64,000 nt of DNA, taken from the NCBI RefSeq assembly GCF_950100655.1, contig NZ_CATNLY010000023.1, forward strand, positions 558,001 through 622,000, read 5' to 3'. Source of the stretch: Pleomorphomonas sp. T1.2MG-36 (GTDB lineage Bacteria; Pseudomonadota; Alphaproteobacteria; Rhizobiales; Pleomorphomonadaceae). The notes beneath the pieces are model-generated. The model was not told where the DNA came from. It did no database searches and worked only from the letters and a program-made list of their open reading frames with translations. This document shows positions 24,552-32,840 of the stretch, piece after piece; within the stretch, counting starts at the first letter, position 1, and each line of letters begins with the position of its first letter. The position numbers were made by a program, and so were the translations under genes.

Positions 24552-25436
24552 TCACTCGCCGGGCCGGAGTCCGAGATGGGCCGCCGGCTCGCGGATCTTG
24601 TCGCGGAAGGGGCTGGCGGGATAGCTGCCGAACACCTTGACCTCACGGCTGAAGAACTCGAGCTCCTCCAGGGCGAACTTCACCGCCGGGTCGTCGGGAT
24701 GTCCTTCGACGTCGGCGTAGAACTGCGTCGCGAAGAACTGGCCTTCGAGCTGGTAGCTCTCCAGCTTCGTCATGTTGATGCCGTTCGTGGAGAAACCGCC
24801 CAAGGCCTTGTAGAGCGCGGCCGGAATGTTGCGGACTCGGAAGATGAACGTGGTCACCGTCGGCGTGCCATAGGGCGGAGCAGCGCGCGGACGCGGCGAC
24901 AGGATGATGAAACGCGTCGTGTTGTGGAGCGTGTCCTCGCAGTCGGCCTTCAGCACGTCGAGACCGTAGATGTCGGCGGCAAGCGACGAGGCGATGGCGG
25001 CGCGCGTGGGGTCGCCCCCCTCGGCGATCTCGCGGGCCGAACCGGCGGTGTCGGCGCCGACGATCGGCGTGATGCCGAGCGAGCGCAGCGTTTGCCGGCA
25101 CTGACCGAGCGCCTGTACGTGGCTCTGCGCCGTCCGGACGTTCTCAAGGCGCGCGCCTTTGACGCCAAGGAGCTGGTGGTGAACCGGCAGGAAATGCTCG
25201 CCGATGATATGGACGTCGGCGTGCGGCAGGATGTGATGAATGTCGGCGACCCGGCCGGCGGTCGAGTTCTCGATCGGAATCATGCCGAGGTGACCGGCGC
25301 CGGATGCGAGCGCGGCGAAGCAGTCCTCGAAGGTCGGACAGGCGATCGCCTCGCAATCGGGATAGACTTCAAGAGCGGCAAGATGGGAATTGGCGCCCGG
25401 CTCGCCCTGGAACACGACCTTAAGCTTCTCCGACAT
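24552..25436 (-). CDS. pheA: Prephenate dehydratase
   Basis: A 294-residue monofunctional enzyme converting prephenate to phenylpyruvate for phenylalanine synthesis. The dehydratase domain (1-185) opens with VVFQGEPGANSHLAAL, has MIPIENSTAGRV near 52 and the catalytic-threonine motif DTLHNTTRFIIL near 172. The C-terminal ACT regulatory domain (about 195-280) has TTFIFRVRNIPAALYKAL and INMTKLESYQLEGQ (the ESRP-like phenylalanine-binding site reads ESYQ). There is no chorismate mutase domain, as is usual in alphaproteobacteria. The ATG at 25436 gives the family start. Confidence 0.94.
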   Translation of the reverse strand: MSEKLKVVFQGEPGANSHLAALEVYPDCEAIACPTFEDCFAALASGAGHLGMIPIENSTAGRVADIHHILPHADVHIIGEHFLPVHHQLLGVKGARLENVRTAQSHVQALGQCRQTLRSLGITPIVGADTAGSAREIAEGGDPTRAAIASSLAADIYGLDVLKADCEDTLHNTTRFIILSPRPRAAPPYGTPTVTTFIFRVRNIPAALYKALGGFSTNGINMTKLESYQLEGQFFATQFYADVEGHPDDPAVKFALEELEFFSREVKVFGSYPASPFRDKIREPAAHLGLRPGE

Positions 25437-25549
25437 CGTTCTCTTCCGCTTTTTCATAAGGCGGAAAGCGGCATAGCAGCCGCGCCGAAGCAATTCCAGC
25501 GAAAGTGGACATGGGGTCCACCTTCGGACTGCGCCGTGAGATCGGAAGG

Positions 25550-25576
25550 GGCGTTTCCTGCCTCACCGGAAACGCC
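25550..25576 (-). terminator. Hairpin after kdsB
   Basis: A perfect 9-bp stem GGCGTTTCC (25550-25558) with GGAAACGCC (25568-25576) and a 9-nt loop, just downstream of the kdsB stop. It has no clear T run on the minus strand, so it may terminate weakly or protect the transcript. Confidence 0.45.
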
Positions 25577-25585
25577 ACGGCCTCA

Positions 25586-26341
25586 TCATCTCTTGAGAGA
25601 GGCGCCGATGATCGCCCTGGCCCGGTCGAGATCGTGCGGGGTGTCGACGCCCAGCGGCACGTCATCGACGATGGCCGCGTCGATGCGCATGCCCGCCTCG
25701 AGAAGGCGGAGCTGCTCCAGCCTCTCGCGCTTCTCGAGCGTCGACGGCGGCAGCGTCACGAAACGGGCGAGCGCCGCGCGGCGATAGGCGTAGAGGCCGA
25801 TATGGTGATAAAGCGGCCCGTCGCCATAAGGCGCCGTGGCGCGGCTGAAATAGAGCGCCCGGAGGCGACGCTCGGCCACCGGCGAGCCGATCACCTTGAC
25901 CACGTTGGGGTCGACCTTCTCCTCGTCGCGAACGATCTCGGCGGTCAGCGTGGCAACGTCGACCACAGGATCGAGAAGCGGATCGAAGCAAGCGCGAACG
26001 GCGGCCGGTGCGATGGTCGGCAGGTCGCCCTGCACGTTGACGATCACCTCGACCCTTCCCTCGGGATCGGCCTTGGAAAGCGCTTCGAAGATCCGGTCCG
26101 AACCGCTCGGATGGTCGGGGCGCGTCAGCACCGCTCGTCCGCCGGCCGCTTCGATGACCGCTTTGATGGAGGGATGATCGCAGGCGACGACCACCTCGCC
26201 GATGCCGGCCTCGACGGCACGCCGCCAGACGTGGACGATCATCGCCTCGCCATGGATATCGGCGAGCGGTTTGTCCGGCAGGCGCGTCGATCCGAGGCGC
26301 GAGGGAATGATCACCAAGACGTTCGGCTTCACTTCGGACAC
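25586..26341 (-). CDS. kdsB: 3-deoxy-manno-octulosonate (KDO) cytidylyltransferase
   Basis: A 251-residue enzyme that activates KDO as CMP-KDO for lipopolysaccharide core synthesis. The motifs [17 protein letters not shown] near residue 10, [12 protein letters not shown] near 90, [10 protein letters not shown] near 112 and the sugar-site [11 protein letters not shown] near 178 are intact. I chose the GTG at 26341 because it has GGAGG nine bases upstream and matches the family start; an upstream in-frame ATG at 26386 lacks both. It shows that the host makes KDO-containing LPS. Confidence 0.93.
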   Translation of the reverse strand: MSEVKPNVLVIIPSRLGSTRLPDKPLADIHGEAMIVHVWRRAVEAGIGEVVVACDHPSIKAVIEAAGGRAVLTRPDHPSGSDRIFEALSKADPEGRVEVIVNVQGDLPTIAPAAVRACFDPLLDPVVDVATLTAEIVRDEEKVDPNVVKVIGSPVAERRLRALYFSRATAPYGDGPLYHHIGLYAYRRAALARFVTLPPSTLEKRERLEQLRLLEAGMRIDAAIVDDVPLGVDTPHDLDRARAIIGASLKR

Positions 26342-26566
26342 GTGCAATCCTCCGGCAGGGCGGCGAAAAGGCGTCGGCCGACGCACTTTCGAGCGGCCGC
26401 TTTATACGGCGCGGCGCGACCTGAGGATAGTTTGCAGGAGGGAGCAAAATCCCGTATATGCTGCCGAGTGTGACCAGAAATCCTCTGGTGAGATCCATTC
26501 CTAAACCGCCAAACGTCACGCGCGCCAGGGCGGGCGCCGCGCGACCCCAAGGAGCCGGTGTCCCCG

Positions 26567-27187
26567 ATGTCGCTGCAACCCAACAAGATTCTCGGCGCCG
26601 TGCTGGCGGTCGCCGTCGTCGCTTTCGCCATCGATTTCGTGTCCGACCAGATTTTTGCCAAGCAGGACCTCAAGACACCCGGCTATGTCGTCGACATGAA
26701 CGCCGCTCCGGCGGTTGCCGCGACAGAGGCTCCCGCACCCGCTGCGGTCGCGCCCGATCCCAACGCACCGGCCGCCGTTGCGACCCAGCAGGCCGCCGCG
26801 GCGCCGGCAGCCGCCGGCTCTGACGTGGCGCCCATCGCCGACCGTCTGAAGGCCGCCGACGTCGCCGCCGGCGAGAAGACGTCCAAGGTCTGCACGGCCT
26901 GCCATTCCTTCGCCGATTCGGGCGCCAACAAGGTTGGCCCCGGCCTTTGGGAAGTCGTGAACCGCAAGCCGGGCACGCATGAGGGCTTCAAGTACTCGCC
27001 AGCCATGGTGACCTTCGGCGAAACCCACACCTGGGATTACGCCACGCTCGACATCTATCTCACCAACCCCAAGACCGAGGTGCCCGGCAACAAGATGGCT
27101 TTCGCCGGCGTCAAGAAGCCGGAAGATCGCGCCAATCTGATCGCCTACCTTCGGTCGCTGTCGGCCAATCCGGCGCCGCTGCCGTAA
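26567..27187 (+). CDS. cycM: Membrane-anchored cytochrome c, CycM type
   Basis: A 206-residue c-type cytochrome. The N-terminal hydrophobic segment (about residues 8-27) is an uncleaved anchor; an alanine/proline-rich linker (about 47-88) leads to the haem domain, with the CTACH haem site near 112 and the axial Met in GNKMAF near 174. This design matches CycM of rhizobia, which carries electrons from the bc1 complex to the aa3 oxidase at the membrane. The ATG at 26567 is 12 nt from AAGGAG; the GTG at 26558 sits too close to that site. A strong terminator follows. Confidence 0.88.
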   Translation: MSLQPNKILGAVLAVAVVAFAIDFVSDQIFAKQDLKTPGYVVDMNAAPAVAATEAPAPAAVAPDPNAPAAVATQQAAAAPAAAGSDVAPIADRLKAADVAAGEKTSKVCTACHSFADSGANKVGPGLWEVVNRKPGTHEGFKYSPAMVTFGETHTWDYATLDIYLTNPKTEVPGNKMAFAGVKKPEDRANLIAYLRSLSANPAPLP

Positions 27188-27214
27188 TCAGGCTCCAGAC
27201 GGAAGCAGATCACG

Positions 27215-27244
27215 CGGGCGGCCTTCAGGCCGCCCGTCGTCTTT
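27215..27244 (+). terminator. Intrinsic terminator after the cytochrome gene
   Basis: A perfect 9-bp stem (27215-27223 with 27228-27236), a TTCA loop and the trailing TCGTCTTTT. It overlaps the last codons of the convergent DMT transporter gene. Confidence 0.8.
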
Positions 27245-28103
27245 TGGCGAAGGTCGGCAACGGTAGGGCGATGGTGGCGAGCCCAAGAAGGATCAACCCC
27301 ATGCCGGCGACGCGGAGCGGCGAAAAGGTCTCTCCCAGCACCAGCCAGGACGACAGCGTGCCGAACAGCGGCACCAGAAGCGAAAAGGGCGCCACCGTCG
27401 AGGCCGGGTGGTTCTTGAGAAGGAAGCCCCAGAGGCCGAAGCCGACCAGCGTGGCGAGCAGGGCGAGATAGAGCACCGAGCCGGCGCCCACCAGTCCCAT
27501 TCCGGCGACGCCGGAGACGATGGCCGGCCATCCTTCGAAGACGAGCGATAACGCGAACAGCGGGATCGGCGGCACGAGGCTGAGCCAGACCATCATCGGG
27601 AACATGTCGACCTTGCCGGTGCCCCGCATCAGGACATTGCCGAGAGCCCAGCTCGCCGCCGAGGCAAGAGTCAGACCGAGACCGATCGCCGTGAAGTCGC
27701 CGCCCACCGTGGAGGCAATGGTCAGGAGTCCGAGCGCGGCGACACCGGCACCGGCAAGCTGGCGGGGCCTTGGCCGCTCCCCAAGGGCGAGCGCGGCGAA
27801 CAGGATGGTCAGGAAGGCCTGGCTTTGCAGCGTCACCGAGGCGAGCCCCGGAGGCATGCCGAGCTTCATCGCCGGAAACAGGAAGGCGAACTGACCGACG
27901 AACAGCGTCATGCCCACTGCGATCATCCGCATCGGCGGCACATTCGGCCGCGCGAGAAAGACGACCGGCAGGGCGGCGACGACAAACCGCAGCGCCGCGA
28001 GCAGGAGCGGCGGCACGGAGCCGAGCCCGAGACGGATCACGACGAAGTTGAAGCCCCAGATCGCCGTGACGAGGACGGCGAGGGCGATATGGCGGACAGG
28101 CAT
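27225..28103 (-). CDS. DMT/EamA family exporter
   Basis: A 292-residue inner-membrane protein with ten predicted helices in two repeated EamA domains. The first opens with LVTAIWGFNFVVIRLGLG and the second includes ASAASWALGNVLMRG near residue 150 and TLVGFGLWGFLLKNHPAS near 230. It resembles E. coli EamA (YdeD), an exporter of cysteine pathway metabolites, but substrate cannot be told from sequence. The ATG at 28103 matches the usual start just before helix 1. The last codons overlap the terminator of the facing cytochrome gene. Confidence 0.88.
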   Translation of the reverse strand: MPVRHIALAVLVTAIWGFNFVVIRLGLGSVPPLLLAALRFVVAALPVVFLARPNVPPMRMIAVGMTLFVGQFAFLFPAMKLGMPPGLASVTLQSQAFLTILFAALALGERPRPRQLAGAGVAALGLLTIASTVGGDFTAIGLGLTLASAASWALGNVLMRGTGKVDMFPMMVWLSLVPPIPLFALSLVFEGWPAIVSGVAGMGLVGAGSVLYLALLATLVGFGLWGFLLKNHPASTVAPFSLLVPLFGTLSSWLVLGETFSPLRVAGMGLILLGLATIALPLPTFAKRRRAA

Positions 28104-28170
28104 GGGCGAACGGCTCCGGGAGGAGCGCAAAGCCTAGCGGTGCGACGGCCCGGACGCAAACGGGGAAATC

Positions 28171-28755
28171 TCAGGTTCTCGCCACGGCGAGACGACCATC
28201 GACATAATCGCGCAGAATGCCGAGGGCCTCGCCGGGGGAGCGATGCAACGTCGGCAATGCGGCGTGCAGCCAGAGACCGTCGATCATCGCCGCGATGCCA
28301 CGCGCGAGAGCCGGGGCGCCATCGCCGACAAGCGGCCGAAGATCGTGCCGGAGGTTGGCCTCGAGCCGCTTCAGGTAGATGGCGAGCAGACGTGCAGCCG
28401 CCTTGTCGTGAATGGACTGCATGTAGAAGGCGAGCCAGGCCGAAATGACGGCGGGGGAGAACTGCTCGGGCGCGAAACTCGCCGCCAGGATGGCATCGAC
28501 GCGGGAACGCGGATCGCCCGCTTCTGCGAGGCGGCGGCGGGCGGCGAATGCGAACTCGCCGAGAAGGTGGCGCATGGTGGCCGACAGCAGTTCGTCCTTG
28601 GAACCGAAATAGTGATGCGCCAGCGCAGGCGACACACCTGCCCTCTTGGCGATGTCCCCCATGGTCACGCCATTGAGACCCCGCTCATGAATGGCTTCCA
28701 CGGCCGCGACCACCAACTCCAGTCGGCGGATGGGCTGCATGCCGAGCTTGGGCAT
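28171..28755 (-). CDS. betI: BetI, choline-responsive TetR-family repressor
   Basis: A 194-residue regulator. The opening MPKLGMQPIRR is the BetI signature; the helix-turn-helix (about residues 28-52) reads VTMGDIAKRAGVSPALAHHYF; the C-terminal ligand domain has AWLAFYMQSIH near 105 and MIDGLWLHAALP near 163, both as in E. coli BetI. BetI represses choline uptake and glycine betaine synthesis genes until choline is present. The ATG at 28755 has GGAG seven bases upstream; the frame is open further. It is divergent from choXWV, with a BetI-type operator between. Confidence 0.92.
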   Translation of the reverse strand: MPKLGMQPIRRLELVVAAVEAIHERGLNGVTMGDIAKRAGVSPALAHHYFGSKDELLSATMRHLLGEFAFAARRRLAEAGDPRSRVDAILAASFAPEQFSPAVISAWLAFYMQSIHDKAAARLLAIYLKRLEANLRHDLRPLVGDGAPALARGIAAMIDGLWLHAALPTLHRSPGEALGILRDYVDGRLAVART

Positions 28756-28780
28756 TCCGCTCTCCATTGCTGCTGGACAC

Positions 28781-28809
28781 AGCATATTTTTAATTGACTG
28801 CTCAATCAA
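28781..28809 (-). promoter_or_regulatory. betI promoter overlapping a BetI-type operator
   Basis: On the minus strand TTGATT (28809-28804), a 17-bp spacer and TATGCT (28786-28781) form a good promoter. Inside it the inverted repeat ATTGA-CTGC-TCAAT (28793-28806) resembles known BetI operators. Binding would block betI itself and probably the divergent choX promoter. The rest of the gap to choX (28810-29046) holds no gene. Confidence 0.65.
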
Positions 28810-29046
28810 TAAAAAACTCACAGCGTAATTCCACCCGTCTTGCGATGGCGAGGCGCGAACGAGGTCCGACAAATACGCTACGACCGGCCGATTTCCGCGG
28901 AATCCGTGAAGTACTCCACTGCAATCGGTCAAAAAAGCATTGGCATTCACTGGAAAATGCGTATTCACTTCGCTCCGCATGGTCATAAAACTTTCATGGC
29001 CCGAGGGAGGTTATGCCTCCGGACGGCTTGAGGAGCTCTACAGCCG

Positions 29047-29982
29047 ATGAAATCCGCCTTTGCCGCCCTGCCGATCGCCCTTGCTCTCGCCGGTCCCGCG
29101 CTTGCCGCCGACGGCGACGCCTGCACGACCGTGCGCTTTGCGGATGTCGGCTGGACCGATATCACGGCCACCACGGGTGCCGCCTCCGCTGTGCTCGAAG
29201 GGCTTGGCTACCAGCCGGAGGTACAGCTTCTCGCATTGCCGGTCACGTTCGCATCGCTTGCCAACGGCGACATCGACGTCTTCCTCGGCAACTGGATGCC
29301 GACCATGGAGGCCGACCTCAAGCCCTACCTCGACAAGGGAACGATCGAGGTGACCGGCATCAACCTCGAGGGGGCCAAGTACACGCTCGCCGTGCCGAAA
29401 TACACCTTCGACGCCGGTCTCAAGTCCTTCGGCGATATTGCCAAGTTCAAGACCGAACTCGACGGCAAGATCTACGGCATCGAGCCGGGCAACGACGGCA
29501 ACCGCCTCATCCTCGGCATGATCAACGACGGCAAGTTCGATCTCACCGGGTTTGAACTGGTGGAGAGTTCCGAGCAGGGCATGCTTGCCGAAGTGAGTCG
29601 GGCGGTGAAGGACAACAAGCCGATCGTCTTCCTCGGCTGGGAGCCGCACCCGATGAACGCCCGTTTCGAGATGGCCTATCTCGAAGGCGGCGACGACGTC
29701 TTCGGCCCGAACTTCGGTGGCGCCACCATCTACACCAACACGCGCAAGAACCTGTCGGTCGATTGCCCGAACCTCGGCAAGTTCGTCAACAATCTGAAGT
29801 TCACGTTGCCCTTCGAGAACGAGATCATGGGCGACATTCTCGACAACGGCGCTGACGCCAAGGATGCCGCCAAGGCCTGGCTGAAGGCGCATCCCGACAC
29901 GCTCGGTCCCTGGCTCGACGGCGTCATGACGCGCGACGGCAAGGATGGCCTCGCCGCCGTGAAGGCGTCACTCGGGCTGTAA
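29047..29982 (+). CDS. choX: Choline-binding periplasmic protein ChoX
   Basis: A 311-residue binding protein with a signal peptide (residues 1-20, cleavage ALA/AD). The choline cage of Sinorhizobium ChoX is complete with a constant offset of -7: Trp36, Asp38, Trp83, Tyr112, Asn149 and Trp198 correspond to W43, D45, W90, Y119, N156 and W205. This supports choline (and perhaps acetylcholine) as ligand rather than glycine betaine alone. First gene of choXWV. The ATG follows a GAGGAG site at a rather long distance. Confidence 0.95.
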   Translation: MKSAFAALPIALALAGPALAADGDACTTVRFADVGWTDITATTGAASAVLEGLGYQPEVQLLALPVTFASLANGDIDVFLGNWMPTMEADLKPYLDKGTIEVTGINLEGAKYTLAVPKYTFDAGLKSFGDIAKFKTELDGKIYGIEPGNDGNRLILGMINDGKFDLTGFELVESSEQGMLAEVSRAVKDNKPIVFLGWEPHPMNARFEMAYLEGGDDVFGPNFGGATIYTNTRKNLSVDCPNLGKFVNNLKFTLPFENEIMGDILDNGADAKDAAKAWLKAHPDTLGPWLDGVMTRDGKDGLAAVKASLGL

Positions 29983-30014
29983 AACTGACGCGGTAATAGG
30001 AAGCTGAGGCGATC

Positions 30015-30845
30015 ATGGACTTCCTGACGGCCTACAAGATCCCGGTCGGCCCCTGGGCCAAGACGCTGGTGGACTGGCTGACGGCCAATGGCGGCGGCTT
30101 CTTCGACGCCATTTCCGCCGTGCTCGGCGGAGCCGTGGGCTGGATCGTCCTGGCATTGCAGGCGCCGCCGCCACCGGTGACGGTTGCCTTGATCGCCACG
30201 CTGGCCTTCATCCTCAAGCGGTCGATCCCGCTCGCGGTGTTCGTGGCAGCGGCGCTCCTCTTCATCGTCAACCAGGGGTTCTGGAAGGAAACGACTCAGA
30301 CGCTGGCGCTGGTCGTGGCGTCATCGGCGGTCTGCATGGGGCTGGGCGTGCCGATCGGCATCCTGGCGGCGCGGAGAGCCTGGGCCATGGCGGCGTTGCG
30401 TCCGGTGCTCGACCTGATGCAGACCATCCCCACCTTCGTCTATCTCATCCCGGCATTGGTTCTGTTCGGTCTCGGCATGGTGCCGGGTCTGATCGCCACG
30501 GTGATCTTTGCCCTGCCCGCGTCGATCCGCCTTACGGCCCTCGGCGTGTCCTCGACGCCAAAGCCGTTGGTCGAGGCGGCCGACAGCTTCGGCGCGACGC
30601 CGTTGCAGCGGCTCGTCAAGGTGGAGCTGCCTTATGCCATGCCGCAAATTCTGGCCGGCCTCACCCAGACCATCATGCTGTCGCTATCGATGGTGGTCAT
30701 CGCCGCCATGGTCGGCGCCAACGGTCTCGGCGTACCGGTGGTGAGGGCGCTCAATACCGTCAACATCGGCATGGGCTTTACCGCCGGGCTCGCCATCGTG
30801 CTGATCGCCATCATGCTCGACCGCATGTGCCGGATTCGCGGCTGA
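30015..30845 (+). CDS. choW: Choline ABC transporter permease ChoW
   Basis: A 276-residue inner-membrane permease of the ProW/OpuAB family with about six or seven helices. The segment ALVVASSAVCMGLGVPIGIL near residue 95, LDLMQTIPTFVYLIPALVLFG near 130 and the ATPase-coupling EAADSFGATPLQRLVKVELP near 185 are typical. It lies 32 bp after choX with a GAGG site and 10 bp before choV, in one operon. It should form the membrane channel for choline import with ChoV. Confidence 0.93.
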   Translation: MDFLTAYKIPVGPWAKTLVDWLTANGGGFFDAISAVLGGAVGWIVLALQAPPPPVTVALIATLAFILKRSIPLAVFVAAALLFIVNQGFWKETTQTLALVVASSAVCMGLGVPIGILAARRAWAMAALRPVLDLMQTIPTFVYLIPALVLFGLGMVPGLIATVIFALPASIRLTALGVSSTPKPLVEAADSFGATPLQRLVKVELPYAMPQILAGLTQTIMLSLSMVVIAAMVGANGLGVPVVRALNTVNIGMGFTAGLAIVLIAIMLDRMCRIRG

Positions 30846-30855
30846 GGAGTTGTTC

Positions 30856-31902
30856 GTGTCATCCTCCCGCGTTCGCGACGCGTTGCGCTTCGAGCGCGTC
30901 GACATCGTCTTCGGCAAGAAGCCGGAGCCCGCTTTCCCTCTGATCGATGCCGGCCTCAGTCCATCGGAAATCACCGCCGAGACCGGCCTCACCGTCGGCG
31001 CCATGCAGGCATCCTTTTCGGTGCGCGAGGGCGAATGCCTGGTGCTGATGGGGCTTTCCGGCTCGGGCAAGTCGACGCTGATCCGTGCCGTCAACGGCCT
31101 CAACCGGGTCAGCCGGGGGCACCTTTTCGTGCGTGACGGCGAAGGCGAAGTCGATGTCGCCCGTTGCGATGCCGTGGCGCTGCGCCGCATCCGCCGCCGA
31201 CGCGTCGCCATGGTTTTCCAGCAGTTCGGTCTCTTGCCCTGGCGGACGGTGGCCGACAACGTGGCGCTCGGGCTCGAACTCGCGGGCGTGCCCAAGGCGG
31301 ACATCGCCGCGCGCGTCGCGACGGAGCTGGCGCGCGTTCACCTGGCCGACTGGGCCGACCGCCGGGTGCAGGAGCTGTCCGGCGGCATGCAGCAGCGGGT
31401 GGGTCTTGCCCGCGCATTCGCCACCGAGGCGCCGATCCTGCTGATGGACGAGCCCTTCTCGGCCCTCGACCCGCTGATCCGCGACAAGCTGCAGGATGAG
31501 CTGATCGATTTCCGCGCCGAGCTGAAGCGCACCATCCTGTTCGTCAGCCACGACCTCGACGAGGCCATGAAGCTCGGCGATCGCATCGCCATCATGGCCG
31601 GCGGGCGCGTCGTGCAGGTGGGTACGGCGCAGGAGATCATGCTGGCCCCGGCGACGCCCTATGTCGCCGAGTTCGTCGCCCACATGAACCCGCTCAACGT
31701 GTTGCGCGCCGCCGACGTCATGGCACCGGCCGGCGATCTCATTCGCGAGGAGGGCAGCGCGGTGGTCGCCCCGACGACGCCGATCCGCGAAGTGATGGCC
31801 GCTTCCGTCGCCACCGGCAAGCCGGTGCTCGTCGAAGACGCCGGCGAAATCGTCGGCGCCATCACCTCGGAAGCAATCCTCAAGGCCATCCTCAGGAAGT
31901 AG
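30856..31902 (+). CDS. choV: Choline ABC transporter ATP-binding protein ChoV
   Basis: A 348-residue ATPase of the ProV/OpuAA family. It has Walker A GLSGSGKST near residue 62, Q-loop MVFQQFGLLPWRTVADN, signature LSGGMQQRVGLARAFA near 175 and Walker B ILLMDEPFSALDPL near 198. The C-terminal part (about 285-348) is a shortened CBS-like regulatory region. The GTG at 30856 was chosen for its GAGGAG site six bases upstream. The choV stop is only 4 bp from that of the convergent agmatinase gene. Confidence 0.93.
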   Translation: MSSSRVRDALRFERVDIVFGKKPEPAFPLIDAGLSPSEITAETGLTVGAMQASFSVREGECLVLMGLSGSGKSTLIRAVNGLNRVSRGHLFVRDGEGEVDVARCDAVALRRIRRRRVAMVFQQFGLLPWRTVADNVALGLELAGVPKADIAARVATELARVHLADWADRRVQELSGGMQQRVGLARAFATEAPILLMDEPFSALDPLIRDKLQDELIDFRAELKRTILFVSHDLDEAMKLGDRIAIMAGGRVVQVGTAQEIMLAPATPYVAEFVAHMNPLNVLRAADVMAPAGDLIREEGSAVVAPTTPIREVMAASVATGKPVLVEDAGEIVGAITSEAILKAILRK

Positions 31903-31906
31903 CCGA

Positions 31907-32809
31907 TCAGGCCGTCTTCGCCGACCCGACGAGGCCGAGATAGTCCCAGATCACCGTGGCGGCTGCGAGCGACGTGATCTCCGACACGTCGTAGGCGGGG
32001 GCGACTTCCACGACATCCATGCCGACGAAGTCGATGCCGGCAAGGCTGCGAAGAATGGCCTGGCTCTGCCATGGCAGAATGCCCGCGAACTCCGGCGTAC
32101 CGGTGCCGGGAGCGAAGGCCGGATCGAGGCAGTCGACATCGTAGCTGAAATAGGTCGCTCCCGATCCCACGACCTTCCGGACCCGTTCGGCGACGGCGGC
32201 CGGCCCCAGCGCGTGAACGTCCTGGGCCGAGAGGATGGTGACGCCCTTCCCGACCGTCCAGTCCCAGACTTCCCGCTGTACGGGCGAGCGAATGCCGATC
32301 TGGATCATTCGCCTGGGATCGACGAGTCCTTCCTCGATGGCGTGGTAGAAGGGCGAGCCGTGACCATAAACTTGGCCGAAGTTGTCCGGCCAGGTGTCGA
32401 CATGGGCGTCGAAATGGACAAGGCCGAGCGGCGCACCGACCTTGCGACGCAGGGCGCGCAGGAGCGGCAGCGTGATGCCGTGTTCGCCCCCGACGGCAAG
32501 AAGATGATCGAGCCCCTCGGCCTGTTCTTCGATCAGCCGATAGCTTGCGGCGAGATCACCGAGGGCGATCGTGAAGTCGCCGATGTCGGCAATATCGAGA
32601 CGCGTCGGGTCGATCCAGAAATGCGGATGGTCACCATCGGTCAGCATGCGGCTCGCCGCGCGCACGGCGGCCGGCCCCGAGCGGGCGCCGGTACGGTTGG
32701 TGACGCCGATGTCGAGCGGGATGCCGGCCAGAGCAAAAGCGGCGCTGCGATCGGAGCGAGGGAGCCCCATGAAACTTGAGGCAACAGCGAAGGTCGGGGT
32801 ACCGGACAT
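31907..32809 (-). CDS. speB: Agmatinase / ureohydrolase family enzyme
   Basis: A 300-residue binuclear manganese hydrolase of the arginase/agmatinase family. Metal ligands lie in GGEHG near residue 106, LVHFDAHVDTW near 130 (DAHxD) and YFSYDVDCLDPAFAPGTGTPE near 222. The GTGTPE loop favours agmatinase-type enzymes (agmatine to putrescine and urea) over arginase, but guanidinobutyrase or guanidinopropionase cannot be excluded. It has its own CAGGAG ribosome site and no polyamine genes beside it. Confidence 0.82.
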   Translation of the reverse strand: MSGTPTFAVASSFMGLPRSDRSAAFALAGIPLDIGVTNRTGARSGPAAVRAASRMLTDGDHPHFWIDPTRLDIADIGDFTIALGDLAASYRLIEEQAEGLDHLLAVGGEHGITLPLLRALRRKVGAPLGLVHFDAHVDTWPDNFGQVYGHGSPFYHAIEEGLVDPRRMIQIGIRSPVQREVWDWTVGKGVTILSAQDVHALGPAAVAERVRKVVGSGATYFSYDVDCLDPAFAPGTGTPEFAGILPWQSQAILRSLAGIDFVGMDVVEVAPAYDVSEITSLAAATVIWDYLGLVGSAKTA

Positions 32810-32840
32810 GGACGCTCCTGCGTGCGCGCTCCGGCAGCCG

